Of a stretch of 64,000 nucleotides of DNA, positions 25,623 through 34,363 are shown piece by piece; position 1 is the first letter of the stretch; the number at the start of each line of letters is the position of its first letter. Below the pieces are notes generated by a model that saw only the letters and a program-made list of their open reading frames with translations, was not told where the DNA came from and did no database searches. The position numbers and the translations under genes were made by a program. This stretch comes from Pigmentiphaga daeguensis (GTDB taxonomy: Bacteria; Pseudomonadota; Gammaproteobacteria; Burkholderiales; Burkholderiaceae_B). Where the stretch lies: the NCBI RefSeq assembly GCF_039523035.1, contig NZ_BAAAEN010000002.1, positions 399,276-463,275 on the forward strand, written 5' to 3'.

Positions 25623-25935
25623 GCATGAACTGGCGCGGGTGTTCGCCGCGCTGGGCGATGCGACCCGGCTGGCCCTGGTCGCCCATCTGCTGGCCGGCGG
25701 AGCCCTGTCGGCCACCGCGCTGGCCGAGGGCAGGGACATTTCGCGGCAGGCCATCGTCAAGCATCTCCAGGTGCTGGAGGCGGCGGATCTCGTCGTACGC
25801 GAGCGCCATGGCCGCGAGGTGCTGTACGCCCTGGATCCGCGCCGCGTGGACGAGGCCAGGGCGTTCCTGGACGCGATCTCGGCCGGGTGGGACCGCGCCA
25901 TCGGCCGCTTGAGGAAACTCGTCGAGTCGCCGTGA
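25606..25935 (+). CDS. ArsR family transcriptional repressor
   Basis: The 109-residue protein is a winged-helix ArsR regulator (FAALGDATRLALVAHLLAGG, then SRQAIVKHLQVLEAADLV and the wing RHGREVLYAL). It contains no cysteine, so it is not a thiol-metal sensor of the ArsR/SmtB kind and probably responds to another signal, perhaps a ligand bound by the SRPBCC partner. It overlaps the SRPBCC gene and lacks its own clear ribosome binding site, so the two are translationally coupled. The two identical palindromes at 25033-25090 are its expected autoregulatory operators. Confidence 0.88.
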   Translation: MSKVREHELARVFAALGDATRLALVAHLLAGGALSATALAEGRDISRQAIVKHLQVLEAADLVVRERHGREVLYALDPRRVDEARAFLDAISAGWDRAIGRLRKLVESP

Positions 25936-26032
25936 CGCCGCTGGCCTGGCCCGGCGTTTGCAGGATCAGGCAAAACACACGCAGGAATCGGTATTGTCCC
26001 CGGGCTATCGCCTTACGTAACCTCTGTTCCGG

Positions 26033-26057
26033 GCCGGATAGGGATCCGGCATCTTTT
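26033..26057 (+). terminator. Hairpin with T-rich tail between ArsR and the molybdenum hydroxylase genes
   Basis: GCCGGAT (26033-26039) pairs perfectly with ATCCGGC (26044-26050) around a four-base loop, followed by ATCTTTT. It could terminate the SRPBCC-ArsR transcript. It ends only 18 bases before the start of the next gene, so if that gene's promoter lies upstream of it the hairpin would act in the leader, as an attenuator. Confidence 0.5.
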
Positions 26058-26074
26058 CCGCAGGGGACGTGGCA

Positions 26075-26536
26075 ATGGCGATTCAGCTCGAGATCAATGG
26101 CAAACAGACTGCGCTGGACGCGCCCGGCGAGATGCCGCTGCTATGGGCCCTGCGCGATCTGGCAAACCTGACCGGCACGAAATACGGGTGCGGGATGGCG
26201 CTGTGCGGCGCCTGTACGGTGCATGTGGGCGGCGAGCCGGTGCGTGCCTGCGTGACGCCGGTGTCGTCCATCGAAGGCAAGCCCGTCACGACCATCGAAG
26301 GCGTGGGGAGCGACGCCGTGGGCCGTGCGGTGCAGGCCGCGTGGCAGGAACTGGACGTCGCGCAATGCGGGTACTGCCAGTCGGGCCAGATCATGTCGGC
26401 CGCCGCGCTGCTGCGCACGAACCCGCGTCCCACGGACGAGGACATCGACGGAGCGATGAGCGGCAATGCCTGCCGCTGCGCGACCTATGTCCGTATCCGG
26501 GCCGCAATCCATCGCGCCGCCCAGGCGCTGGCTTGA
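26075..26536 (+). CDS. Molybdenum hydroxylase small subunit, [2Fe-2S] (isoquinoline 1-oxidoreductase alpha type)
   Basis: The 153-residue protein carries the two [2Fe-2S] clusters of the xanthine-dehydrogenase superfamily. The plant-ferredoxin type site is in GTKYGCGMALCGACTVHV with the fourth Cys in VRACV; the second is in AQCGYCQSGQ and NACRCATYVRIR. It passes electrons from the molybdopterin subunit encoded next. Best resemblance is to IorA-type small subunits of isoquinoline oxidoreductase and related aldehyde or N-heterocycle hydroxylases. The ATG at 26075 follows AGGGGA by seven bases. No separate FAD subunit or cytochrome gene is adjacent, so the final electron acceptor is unclear. Confidence 0.92.
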   Translation: MAIQLEINGKQTALDAPGEMPLLWALRDLANLTGTKYGCGMALCGACTVHVGGEPVRACVTPVSSIEGKPVTTIEGVGSDAVGRAVQAAWQELDVAQCGYCQSGQIMSAAALLRTNPRPTDEDIDGAMSGNACRCATYVRIRAAIHRAAQALA

Positions 26537-26549
26537 GGGGGAAGGCATC

Positions 26550-28793
26550 ATGGCATTCACCCTCGACAACCATGCGGACCGCCATCAAGCCTCCCTGGTC
26601 AACGTCAGCCGCCGCCGGTTCGTGCAAGGCGCGGGCGTGCTCGTGCTGGGCTGGCAGCTGCCCGGCGTCCTGGCGGCGCAACCGGCGGACAAGGCGGACC
26701 CCTTCGTTCCCAATGCCTTTCTGTCCATCGATACCCAGGGCCGCGTGACGGTGTACGCCAAGCACGTGGAGATGGGGCAGGGGGCCTATACGGGCCTGGC
26801 GACCCTGGTGGCCGATGAGCTGGACGCGGACTGGGCGCAGGTACGGGTCGAAGGCGCGCCCGCCGACACGGCGCGCTACAAGAACCTGGCCATGGGCATA
26901 CAAGGTACCGGCGGCAGCACGGCCATGGCCAACTCCTTCAAGCAGATGCGCGAGGCGGGCGCCGCCGCGCGCGCGATGCTGGTCGGGGCGGCGGCGCAGG
27001 CGTGGAAGGTCGACCCGGCCACGATCACGGTGCGCGAAGGCGTCGTCCGCCACGCCGCGTCGGGCCGGCAGGCCGGGTTCGGCGAACTGGCCGCGGCCGC
27101 CGCGGCGCAGCCGGTGCCCGCCAGGCCCAGGCTGAAGTCGCCCAAGGATTTCCGCCTGATCGGCAAGGCGTCGCTGCGGCGAACGGATTCGGCCGACAAG
27201 GTGCACGGCCGTGCCCGTTTCACGCAGGACGTCAAGCTGCCTGGCATGCTGGTCGCCATCGCGGCCCACGCGCCGCGTTTCGGTGCGACCGTGGCCGGCT
27301 ACGACGCCAGCGCCGCCCTGGCCGTCCCCGGCGTGGTGGCGGCGATTCCTTTCGAGGGTTCGGCGCATCGCTCGGCCGGCGTCGCGGTGCTGGCGCGCAA
27401 TACCTGGGCCGCACGCACCGGGCGCGATGCCCTGAAGGTGCGGTGGGATGAAAGCCGCGCCTACACCGAGGGCAGCGACGAACTCCTGGCCCGGTATCGC
27501 CAGGCCGCGTCGCGCCCGGGCTTGCCCGCCGCCACGCGCGGCAACGTCGAGACCGCGTTCGCCAAGGCCGCCAAGGTGATCGAGGCGGACTACGAGTTCC
27601 CGTTCCTGGCCCATGCCAGCATGGAGCCGCTGAACTGCGTCGTGCAACTGGGCGACGGCCGGTGCGAGATCTGGAACGGCGAGCAGTTCCAGACCATGGA
27701 CCAGAAGGCCGTGGCCGACTATCTCGGCATCGCGCCCGAGCACGTCACGATCAATCAGCTGTATGCCGGCGGCAGCTTCGGCCGGCGTGCCAGCCCGCAC
27801 GCCGACTACGTGGTCGAGGCCGTCGCCATCGCGCAGGGTGCGCGCAAGGCGGGATTCGACGTTCCGGTCAAGATGGTGTGGACGCGCGAGGATGACATGC
27901 GAGGCGGCTACTACCGGCCCGCCTACCTGCACCGCGCCAGGCTCGCGCTGGACGAGCGGGGCAGGCTGCAGGGATGGCAGGTGCGGGTGGTCGGGCAATC
28001 GCTGATCAAGGGTTCCGTGTTCGAGGAATTCATGGTCAAGAACGGCATCGACGCGACCTCGGTCGAGGGCCTGTCCGACCTGCCTTACGGCATCCCCAAC
28101 CTGAGCGTGAAGCTGCATACTCCCGACGACGTGCGGGTACCCGTGCAGTGGTACCGGTCGGTCGGGCATACGCACACCGCGTTCACCGCCGAGACGCTGG
28201 TCGACGAGGCGGCGCATGCCGCGCGCCGCGATCCGGTGGCTTTGCGGCGCGAGCTGCTCAAGGGCCATCCGCGCCACCTGGCGGCGCTGGAGACGGCGGT
28301 GCGCGCCGCGCAATGGGACCGTCCGCTGGCGGCGGGGAAAAGCGGCGTGCGCCGGGGCCGGGGCGTGGCGGTGCACGAGTCCTTCAACAGCGTGGTCGCG
28401 CAGGTGGTCGAGGTGAGCGTGGATGCCGGGGGCGAACTGAAGGTGGATCGCGTCGTGTGTGCCGTGGCGTGCGGGCTGGCGATCAATCCGGACGTGGTCA
28501 AGGCGCAGATGGAGGGCGGCATAGGCTTCGCGCTGTCGACGGCCCTGCACGGCGCCATCACGCTCGACAAGGGAGCCGTGGTGCAGAGCAACTTCCACGA
28601 TTATCCCGTGCTGCGCATCAACGAGATGCCGCGTGTCGAGGTGCACATCGTGCCGTCCCAGGACGACCCCACCGGCGTGGGCGAGCCCGGCGTACCGCCG
28701 CTGGCGCCGGCCCTGGCCAATGCGATCTTCGAGGCGACCGGGGAACGCGTGCGTACCCTGCCGATCCGCACGCCTTTGCGCAAGGCGGTCTGA
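26550..28793 (+). CDS. Molybdenum hydroxylase large subunit, molybdopterin-binding (isoquinoline 1-oxidoreductase beta type)
   Basis: The 747-residue protein is the catalytic subunit, with molybdopterin cytosine dinucleotide-binding segments. Notable are GGSFGRRAS near residue 407 and GVGEPGVPPLAPALANA near 709, which contains the catalytic glutamate. An N-terminal twin-arginine motif (SRRRFVQGAGVLVLG) indicates folded export of the complex to the periplasm with the signal-less small subunit. Substrates of the family are N-heterocycles or aldehydes, and the actual substrate is not readable here. It starts 13 bases after the small subunit and is followed by an AraC regulator on the same strand. 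Confidence 0.92.
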   Translation: MAFTLDNHADRHQASLVNVSRRRFVQGAGVLVLGWQLPGVLAAQPADKADPFVPNAFLSIDTQGRVTVYAKHVEMGQGAYTGLATLVADELDADWAQVRVEGAPADTARYKNLAMGIQGTGGSTAMANSFKQMREAGAAARAMLVGAAAQAWKVDPATITVREGVVRHAASGRQAGFGELAAAAAAQPVPARPRLKSPKDFRLIGKASLRRTDSADKVHGRARFTQDVKLPGMLVAIAAHAPRFGATVAGYDASAALAVPGVVAAIPFEGSAHRSAGVAVLARNTWAARTGRDALKVRWDESRAYTEGSDELLARYRQAASRPGLPAATRGNVETAFAKAAKVIEADYEFPFLAHASMEPLNCVVQLGDGRCEIWNGEQFQTMDQKAVADYLGIAPEHVTINQLYAGGSFGRRASPHADYVVEAVAIAQGARKAGFDVPVKMVWTREDDMRGGYYRPAYLHRARLALDERGRLQGWQVRVVGQSLIKGSVFEEFMVKNGIDATSVEGLSDLPYGIPNLSVKLHTPDDVRVPVQWYRSVGHTHTAFTAETLVDEAAHAARRDPVALRRELLKGHPRHLAALETAVRAAQWDRPLAAGKSGVRRGRGVAVHESFNSVVAQVVEVSVDAGGELKVDRVVCAVACGLAINPDVVKAQMEGGIGFALSTALHGAITLDKGAVVQSNFHDYPVLRINEMPRVEVHIVPSQDDPTGVGEPGVPPLAPALANAIFEATGERVRTLPIRTPLRKAV

Positions 28794-28830
28794 GCATGGC
28801 AATATCGTCGCTCCGCGCCTGCTTCCCGCG

Positions 28831-29802
28831 ATGACCATGTCCCAGCCGGCTCTTCCCCTCGATACCGTTGCATCGGACGAAGCCCCAGGGCGGCTGGCCG
28901 CCGCGCGGCGCGAGCTGGCCAGCTGCATCGCGCGGCACGCGCCGGTCGACGGGACGCATCCCAGCGCGTATCCGGGGCTGTCGTTCGTGCGCTTCTCCGG
29001 TCCCTCGGGATCGAACTGCGGCTTCTATCGTCCTTCGCTCACGATCGCCGCGCAGGGCGCCAAGCGCGTCGAACTGGGCGAAGCCGTCTACGAGTACGAC
29101 GAGCGCCACTTCCTGCTGTCCTCGTTCGACCTGCCGGTGCAGGCCCGCATCACCTGCGCGTCGCGGGCCGAACCGTATCTGTGCGTGGCGCTGGACATCG
29201 ACCCGCAGCGCCTGGGCGAACTGGTGGGCGAGCACGGCCTGCCATCTGCTCCCGAGGCTCCCGGCATGCGTGGGCTGGCGGTCGGGACGACGCCGCTGGC
29301 CCTGATCGAGCCCATGCTGCGCCTGGTGCGCCTGCTGGATACGCCCGAGCACCTGCCGGTGCTCGGGCCGCTGGCCGAGCGCGAGATCCTGTACCGGGTG
29401 CTGACCGGCGAACTGGGGCGGCGGCTGCGCCAGGCGGCCCTGTCGGCCGGGGCTTCCAGCCAGATCGCCCGCGCCATTGCCTGGATCAAGGAAAACTACA
29501 CCGAGCCGCTGCGCATCGAGGCGCTCGCCCAGGCGGTGAACATGAGCCCGTCCTCGCTGCATCATCATTTCAAGGCCGTCACGGCCATGAGCCCGCTGCA
29601 GTTCCAGAAGCAGCTGCGCCTGCGCGAGGCCCGCATGCTGATGCTGTCCGAGTTGCTGGACGCCGGCAGCGCGGCGCGCCGGGTCGGCTATGAAAGTGCT
29701 TCCCAGTTCAGCCGCGAATACAGCCGCCTGTTCGGCTCGCCGCCCCTGCGCGACGTGGCCAGGCTGCGCGACGGCGATCCGGCCGAGACCGTGGCGGCCT
29801 GA
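28831..29802 (+). CDS. AraC family transcriptional regulator
   Basis: The 323-residue protein combines an N-terminal AraC-type ligand domain (GLSFVRFSGPSGSNCGFYRP onward; the branch with a conserved FLLSSFDLPV strand) with two C-terminal helix-turn-helices (LRIEALAQAVNMSPSSLHHHF and the AARRVGYESASQFSREY segment). It begins 37 bases after the molybdenum hydroxylase large subunit and points the same way, so it most likely regulates that operon. Regulators of this branch often respond to aldehydes or aromatic compounds. An alternative ATG lies two codons later. Confidence 0.88.
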   Translation: MTMSQPALPLDTVASDEAPGRLAAARRELASCIARHAPVDGTHPSAYPGLSFVRFSGPSGSNCGFYRPSLTIAAQGAKRVELGEAVYEYDERHFLLSSFDLPVQARITCASRAEPYLCVALDIDPQRLGELVGEHGLPSAPEAPGMRGLAVGTTPLALIEPMLRLVRLLDTPEHLPVLGPLAEREILYRVLTGELGRRLRQAALSAGASSQIARAIAWIKENYTEPLRIEALAQAVNMSPSSLHHHFKAVTAMSPLQFQKQLRLREARMLMLSELLDAGSAARRVGYESASQFSREYSRLFGSPPLRDVARLRDGDPAETVAA

Positions 29803-29868
29803 GTCCGCGGCGGTCGGCGCTACACTGCGGGCATGGCGGCCAAGCCGCCGCGACGGCGGGGAGCGATC

Positions 29869-31533
29869 ATGACGGACAGCGACCGGGACGACGCGTTCAA
29901 CGTGGTGGAGCCGCGCAGCGGCTACAACCTGTACGACACCGACCCCGCGCTGCGGGAAGCGGTCCGGCGCGAAGGGGCCGGCCATGCCGAGGCATCCCTG
30001 CGCGAGCAGGGCCGCTGGCTGGGCAGCCGCGAGGCCATGGACGCCGGGCGCGACGCCAACGAGCACCCGCCGCGCTTCGTGCCCCTGGATCCGGTCGGGC
30101 GCCGCATCGACGAGGTGCGCTTCCATCCCGCCTGGCATGTCCTGATGACAGACATCGTCGCGCGCGGCCTGCATTCCGCGCCATGGGCGGCGCCCGCGCC
30201 GGGCGCCATGGTCGAGCGCGCGGCAGGCTACCTCATGCAGGGCCAGGTCGAGGCAGGCACGCTCTGCCCGACCACCATGACCTTCGGCGCGATTCCCGTG
30301 CTGGCGGGCGAACCGGCCGGAGAGGTCGACTTCGCCCGCGACTGGCTGCCGCGCCTTCATGCCCGCCACTACGACGCGTCGGATGCCCCGGTGGCCGGTA
30401 AGCGCGGCGTGCTGATCGGCATGGGGATGACCGAGAAGCAGGGCGGTTCGGACGTGCGGACCAATACGACACGGGCCGTGCCATGCGGAGCTTCCGGCCG
30501 GGGGCGGGGCTATCTGCTCGAGGGCCACAAGTGGTTCTATTCGGTGCCCCAGTCCGACGCCCACCTGGTGCTGGCCCAGGCCGATGAAGGGCTGTCGTGC
30601 TTCTTCGTGCCGCGCTACGCGCCCGACGGCCGCCGCAACGGCGTGCGCATCCAGCGCCTGAAGGACAAGCTGGGCAATCGCAGCAACGCCAGCGCCGAGG
30701 TCGAATTCCACGGCGCATGGGGCGCCATGCTGGGCGAGCCGGGGCGTGGCGTGGCCACCATCGTGCAGATGGCGACCTACACGCGGCTGGACTGCGTGCT
30801 GGGCAGTGCCGCGCTGCTGCGGCAGGCCACGGTCCAGGCGCTGCACTTCTGTTCGCGGCGCCGGGCGTTCGGCCGGCCGCTGCGCGACCAGCCCCTGATG
30901 CGCCACGTCCTGGCTGATCTTGCACTGGAAAGCGAGGCCGCGACCGCGCTGGGCCTGCGGCTGGCGCGCGCCTTCGAGTCCGATGCGCCGCTGGAGCGGG
31001 CCATACGGCGCATCGTCACGCCGGCGGCCAAGTACTGGGTCTGCAAGCGCGCCGTGTCGGCCATCGCCGAATGCATGGAGGCCTGCGGCGGCAACGGCTA
31101 CGTCGAGGACGGTCCGATGCCCAGGCTCTACCGCGAGGCGCCCGTCAACGCGATCTGGGAGGGGTCGGGCAACGTCATGTGCCTGGACGTGCTGCGCGCG
31201 ATCCGCCGGGATCCCCAGGCGTTCGAGGCACTGGGCGAGCACCTGCGCGAGCGCGGCGGCGGCAGCCCGGAGTTCCGCTCGGCCTGGCAGACCTGGATGG
31301 ACCTGTGCGCGGGCGACGGCCAGGCCGAGTTCAAGGCGCGCCGCATCGCCGGCCTGCTGGCCGGGCTGATGCAGGCGGCGCTGCTGCTGGAGGCGCCGGG
31401 CGGCCTGGTGGGAGAAGCCTTCGTGGCGGCCCGGCTGGCGCAGGCCAGCTGGCTGTACGGCGACAGCGACACCGGCCACGGCGACGCCGTGTGCGCGGAG
31501 CTGCTGGCCCGCGCGTGGCCGCCGGGGGGTTGA
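29869..31533 (+). CDS. aidB: AidB-like acyl-CoA dehydrogenase family flavoprotein
   Basis: The 554-residue protein matches AidB/isovaleryl-CoA-dehydrogenase-like flavoproteins: GMGMTEKQGGSDVRTNTTRA near residue 185, KWFYSVPQSDAHLVLAQ, and the C-terminal EACGGNGYVEDGPMPRLYREAPVNAIWEGSGN. In E. coli AidB is part of the adaptive response to alkylation and binds DNA and FAD. The ATG at 29869 has GGGGAG five bases upstream. A short perfect hairpin (29835-29849) lies in the leader. It stands alone here, converging with a TAXI lipoprotein gene, and I see no Ada-box-like element in front of it. Its link to the ogt cluster 16 kb away is only by family. Confidence 0.88.
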   Translation: MTDSDRDDAFNVVEPRSGYNLYDTDPALREAVRREGAGHAEASLREQGRWLGSREAMDAGRDANEHPPRFVPLDPVGRRIDEVRFHPAWHVLMTDIVARGLHSAPWAAPAPGAMVERAAGYLMQGQVEAGTLCPTTMTFGAIPVLAGEPAGEVDFARDWLPRLHARHYDASDAPVAGKRGVLIGMGMTEKQGGSDVRTNTTRAVPCGASGRGRGYLLEGHKWFYSVPQSDAHLVLAQADEGLSCFFVPRYAPDGRRNGVRIQRLKDKLGNRSNASAEVEFHGAWGAMLGEPGRGVATIVQMATYTRLDCVLGSAALLRQATVQALHFCSRRRAFGRPLRDQPLMRHVLADLALESEAATALGLRLARAFESDAPLERAIRRIVTPAAKYWVCKRAVSAIAECMEACGGNGYVEDGPMPRLYREAPVNAIWEGSGNVMCLDVLRAIRRDPQAFEALGEHLRERGGGSPEFRSAWQTWMDLCAGDGQAEFKARRIAGLLAGLMQAALLLEAPGGLVGEAFVAARLAQASWLYGDSDTGHGDAVCAELLARAWPPGG

Positions 31534-31539
31534 CGCGAT

Positions 31540-33018
31540 CTAGCGCGGCGCCGGGGCCGCCTGGAAATAGCGGTCGGCGGCCTCGTGCATGGGGATGGTC
31601 ACGCCTTCGCGGGCGGTCGCGCGCGTGATCTGTCCGCCGGCCGGGCTGCCAGCCGCCACGAAGTCGGCCTGTTCGAACACCGCCTGCAATACGCTGCGCA
31701 CTTCGTCCGCGGGCGTGTCGGCGCCGGTGACCAGCAACGCGGTGACGCCCACCGTGGCGATGGGCGCGCCCTGGCCCGGATAGGTGCCGGGCGCGAGCAC
31801 GAGGCGCACGAAGGCGGGATCGTCCCGCGCGAGCTGCGCGATCGCGGGCGGGGACAATGGCAGGATGCGCACCCGGTGGTCGGCGGCCAGGCGCTGCAGT
31901 TGCCGCGCGGGCGCATGGATCACGCTGGCGATCGCGTCGACGCGCCTGTCGAGCAGGGCTTGCACCGCCTGGTCGAAGTCGGCGCTGGCGACGAGTTCCA
32001 CGCTGTTTTCCGGCACTCCGTGCGCGGCCAGTACCTGCAGCGTCGAGGCGCGGCTGCCGGACGCGGCCAGGCCGGCATCGAGCCGTCGTCCACGCAGATC
32101 GGCGATGGACTGGACCGGGCCGTCGGCCAGCACGGCGATGTGGAAGGCTTCCGGGTACAGGCTCGCGATGGCGCGCAGGCTGGGGTTGTGGGCCGTGCCG
32201 CCGAAGGCGTCCTGTCCCAGGTAGGCCTGCCTGGCGATGTCGCCCTGCGCGAGCGCGATGTTGGCCGCGCCTCGCTGGAGCAACTGGAGGTTCTCGATGC
32301 TGCCCTGGGTGGACGAGCCGCTGGCGCTGAAACCTTGCGCCGTCAGGCGCGCCGCGATGGTGCGGGCGACCAGGTCGTACTCGCCGGCTTGCGGTCCGCC
32401 CGCGACCACGAAGGCGCGGCGCAGCCGGTCCAGGCGACGCGTGATCTGCCGGTCGGCCGCCGCCAGTTCCTCGGTGATGATGGCGCGGGCGCGCGGGCTG
32501 TTGGGGGGCAGCGTGTTGAACAGGTTCTGGATGCGTTCGATGGTGGCACGGGCCGGCGAACCGGCGGCGGCCTGGCTGGCCGTGGCCTGCGGTGGCGGCA
32601 CGAAATCCACCGGCTGCCATCCGTCGGGCCCTTCGCGGAACGTGACCGAACCGCGCACCAGCAGGATGTCGCCGGCGCGGTTGCCGTCGCGCGCGATACC
32701 TTCGACGCCGCGTTCGGTCGCGCCCAGCAGCGTGGCCAGCGCGGCCGGATTGAGCGATTGCCAGTCGCCGAAGGCATAGTCGCGGGCCAGGCGGAAGCGC
32801 CCGTTGAAATAGACGATGCGGCGGGCCGCGCCATCGGGCGCATCGGCCAGCGGGCCGCTGCCCAGGCGCCGCAGGGATTCCACGTCCAGCACCGGTTTGG
32901 CGAAGACCGCCTGCAGGCGGTTCTCCACGGCGGCCCGGACCTCGGACTGGTCGGGCCCGCGGCTGCAGCCCGACAGCAGCAGGGCGGCCAGGACGAGAAG
33001 AAGCAATCGTCGGATCAT
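31540..33018 (-). CDS. TAXI family substrate-binding lipoprotein with extra N-terminal domain
   Basis: The 492-residue protein has a lipoprotein signal (lipobox LSGC near residue 19) and, from about residue 185, a TAXI-type solute receptor domain (FVVAGGPQAGEYDLVARTIA, then QGSIENLQLLQRGAANIALAQGDIA). TAXI receptors normally have about 320 residues and serve TRAP transporters. Here some 165 residues precede the receptor domain, and no TRAP permease is near. Instead it is the second gene after gltS (14-base gap). The extra region, with VENRLQAVFAKPVLDVESLR and a GSVTFREGPDGWQPVDF strand, looks like a small alpha/beta domain I do not recognise. Confidence 0.8.
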   Translation of the reverse strand: MIRRLLLLVLAALLLSGCSRGPDQSEVRAAVENRLQAVFAKPVLDVESLRRLGSGPLADAPDGAARRIVYFNGRFRLARDYAFGDWQSLNPAALATLLGATERGVEGIARDGNRAGDILLVRGSVTFREGPDGWQPVDFVPPPQATASQAAAGSPARATIERIQNLFNTLPPNSPRARAIITEELAAADRQITRRLDRLRRAFVVAGGPQAGEYDLVARTIAARLTAQGFSASGSSTQGSIENLQLLQRGAANIALAQGDIARQAYLGQDAFGGTAHNPSLRAIASLYPEAFHIAVLADGPVQSIADLRGRRLDAGLAASGSRASTLQVLAAHGVPENSVELVASADFDQAVQALLDRRVDAIASVIHAPARQLQRLAADHRVRILPLSPPAIAQLARDDPAFVRLVLAPGTYPGQGAPIATVGVTALLVTGADTPADEVRSVLQAVFEQADFVAAGSPAGGQITRATAREGVTIPMHEAADRYFQAAPAPR

Positions 33019-33032
33019 GGTTGCGCTCGCTG

Positions 33033-34247
33033 TCAGAAGCCGAAAAGAGGCAGGCCGAGATAACCCTGGATGACCAGCGCGTTGGTGATGTCGATCAGGA
33101 ATGCGCCGACGATGGGCAGGATCAGGAAGGCCTGGGGCGAGGGGCCGTACTTGTTCGTGACCGCCTGCATGTTGGCGATGGCGGTGGGCGTGGCGCCCAG
33201 GCCGATGCCGCAGGCGCCGGCGGCCAGCACCGCCGCGTCGTAGTTGGCGCCCATGATGCGGAAGGTGACCAGACTGGTATAGGCCGCGACGAAGGCCGTC
33301 TGCACCGCCAGGATCGCCAGGATGGGCAGCGCCAGCGACACGAGCTCCCACAGCCGCAGCGAGATCAGCGCCATGGTCAGGAACAGCGACAGCGCCACGC
33401 CGCCGAACAGTTGCACCGCGTCGTCGTCGACTTCGCGGATGCGGGCCAGCCCCAGTACGTTACGCAGCACGACGCCGGTGAACAGGGTCCAGACGAAGGG
33501 AGGCAGGGTCAGCAGCCTGCCTTTCATGAGCTCCCCCAGCGTGCTGCCGACCACCACGCACGCCACGATCAGCAGCAGGGTCTCGAGAAAGAGCGGCAGG
33601 GTCAGCGGCCGGGGCGCCTGGGAAGGCGCGTCGGCGCCGGCCTGGCCGGATGGCGCCGAGCTGCCGTCGCCCGGCGTCAGGCCGTGGCGCGTGATGAGGC
33701 GCTGGGCCACGGGTCCGCCTATGATGCCGCCCAGCACCAGGCCGAACGTCGCGCAGGCCATGGCCAGCTCCATGGCGCCCTGCAGGTTGTCGACGTCGGA
33801 GAACTGGGTGGCATAGGCCGCGCCGGTCCCGTGGCCGCCCAGCATCGTGATCGAGCCGGCCAGCAGCCCGTTCAGGGGATGAAGGTCCATGCTGAAGGCG
33901 CCGGCCAGGCCGATGGCGTTCTGCAGCACGAGCATGATGGCGATGGCGATCAGGAACAGGACCACCCCCCGGCCGCCGCGCACCAGCGTCCTGACGTCGG
34001 CGCCCAGGCCCACCGTGGCGAAGAAGGCCAGCATGAAGGGCGTCTGCAGCGCCATGTCGAACGACAGCTCGGTGCTGGCGGCGACCTTGGCGATCGTGAT
34101 GGCGATGGCCGCCAGCATCCCGCCCACCACCGGCTCGGGGATGTTGTAGCGTTGCAGCGGGGGGATGCGGCCGATCAGCCAGCGCCCGATCAACAGCACC
34201 ACGATGGCGACCAGGAGTGTGGTGGTGACGTCTATTTCTATCAGCAT
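33033..34247 (-). CDS. gltS: Sodium/glutamate symporter GltS
   Basis: The 404-residue integral membrane protein is a GltS-family sodium/glutamate symporter, with two homologous helix bundles. Characteristic segments are NIPEPVVGGMLAA, the re-entrant loop GSITMLGGHGTGAAYA (about residue 135) and its C-terminal counterpart GACGIGLGATPTAIANMQAVT. It is full length. It is divergent from rpiA and is followed 14 bases later by a TAXI receptor lipoprotein, an unexpected partner for a secondary carrier that normally needs no binding protein. Confidence 0.93.
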   Translation of the reverse strand: MLIEIDVTTTLLVAIVVLLIGRWLIGRIPPLQRYNIPEPVVGGMLAAIAITIAKVAASTELSFDMALQTPFMLAFFATVGLGADVRTLVRGGRGVVLFLIAIAIMLVLQNAIGLAGAFSMDLHPLNGLLAGSITMLGGHGTGAAYATQFSDVDNLQGAMELAMACATFGLVLGGIIGGPVAQRLITRHGLTPGDGSSAPSGQAGADAPSQAPRPLTLPLFLETLLLIVACVVVGSTLGELMKGRLLTLPPFVWTLFTGVVLRNVLGLARIREVDDDAVQLFGGVALSLFLTMALISLRLWELVSLALPILAILAVQTAFVAAYTSLVTFRIMGANYDAAVLAAGACGIGLGATPTAIANMQAVTNKYGPSPQAFLILPIVGAFLIDITNALVIQGYLGLPLFGF

Positions 34248-34312
34248 AATGCCCCTTCACTGCGCGCGTGCCCGCGCGTCGGCCGGAACGCCGGTGGCGT
34301 TCGCGCGTCCAA

Positions 34313-34344
34313 GTGCTAAAGTGTCTGCTGGCAACCCTTAGCAC
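34313..34344. promoter_or_regulatory. Inverted repeat upstream of rpiA
   Basis: GTGCTAA (34313-34319) and TTAGCAC (34338-34344) form a perfect seven-base inverted repeat separated by 18 bases, ending 19 bases before the rpiA start in the gltS/rpiA divergent region. It could be an operator or a leader hairpin. Its location overlaps where the rpiA ribosome binding site would be expected; that site is otherwise not visible. Confidence 0.4.
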
Positions 34345-34363
34345 CGTCTTTGCACCACCTATT

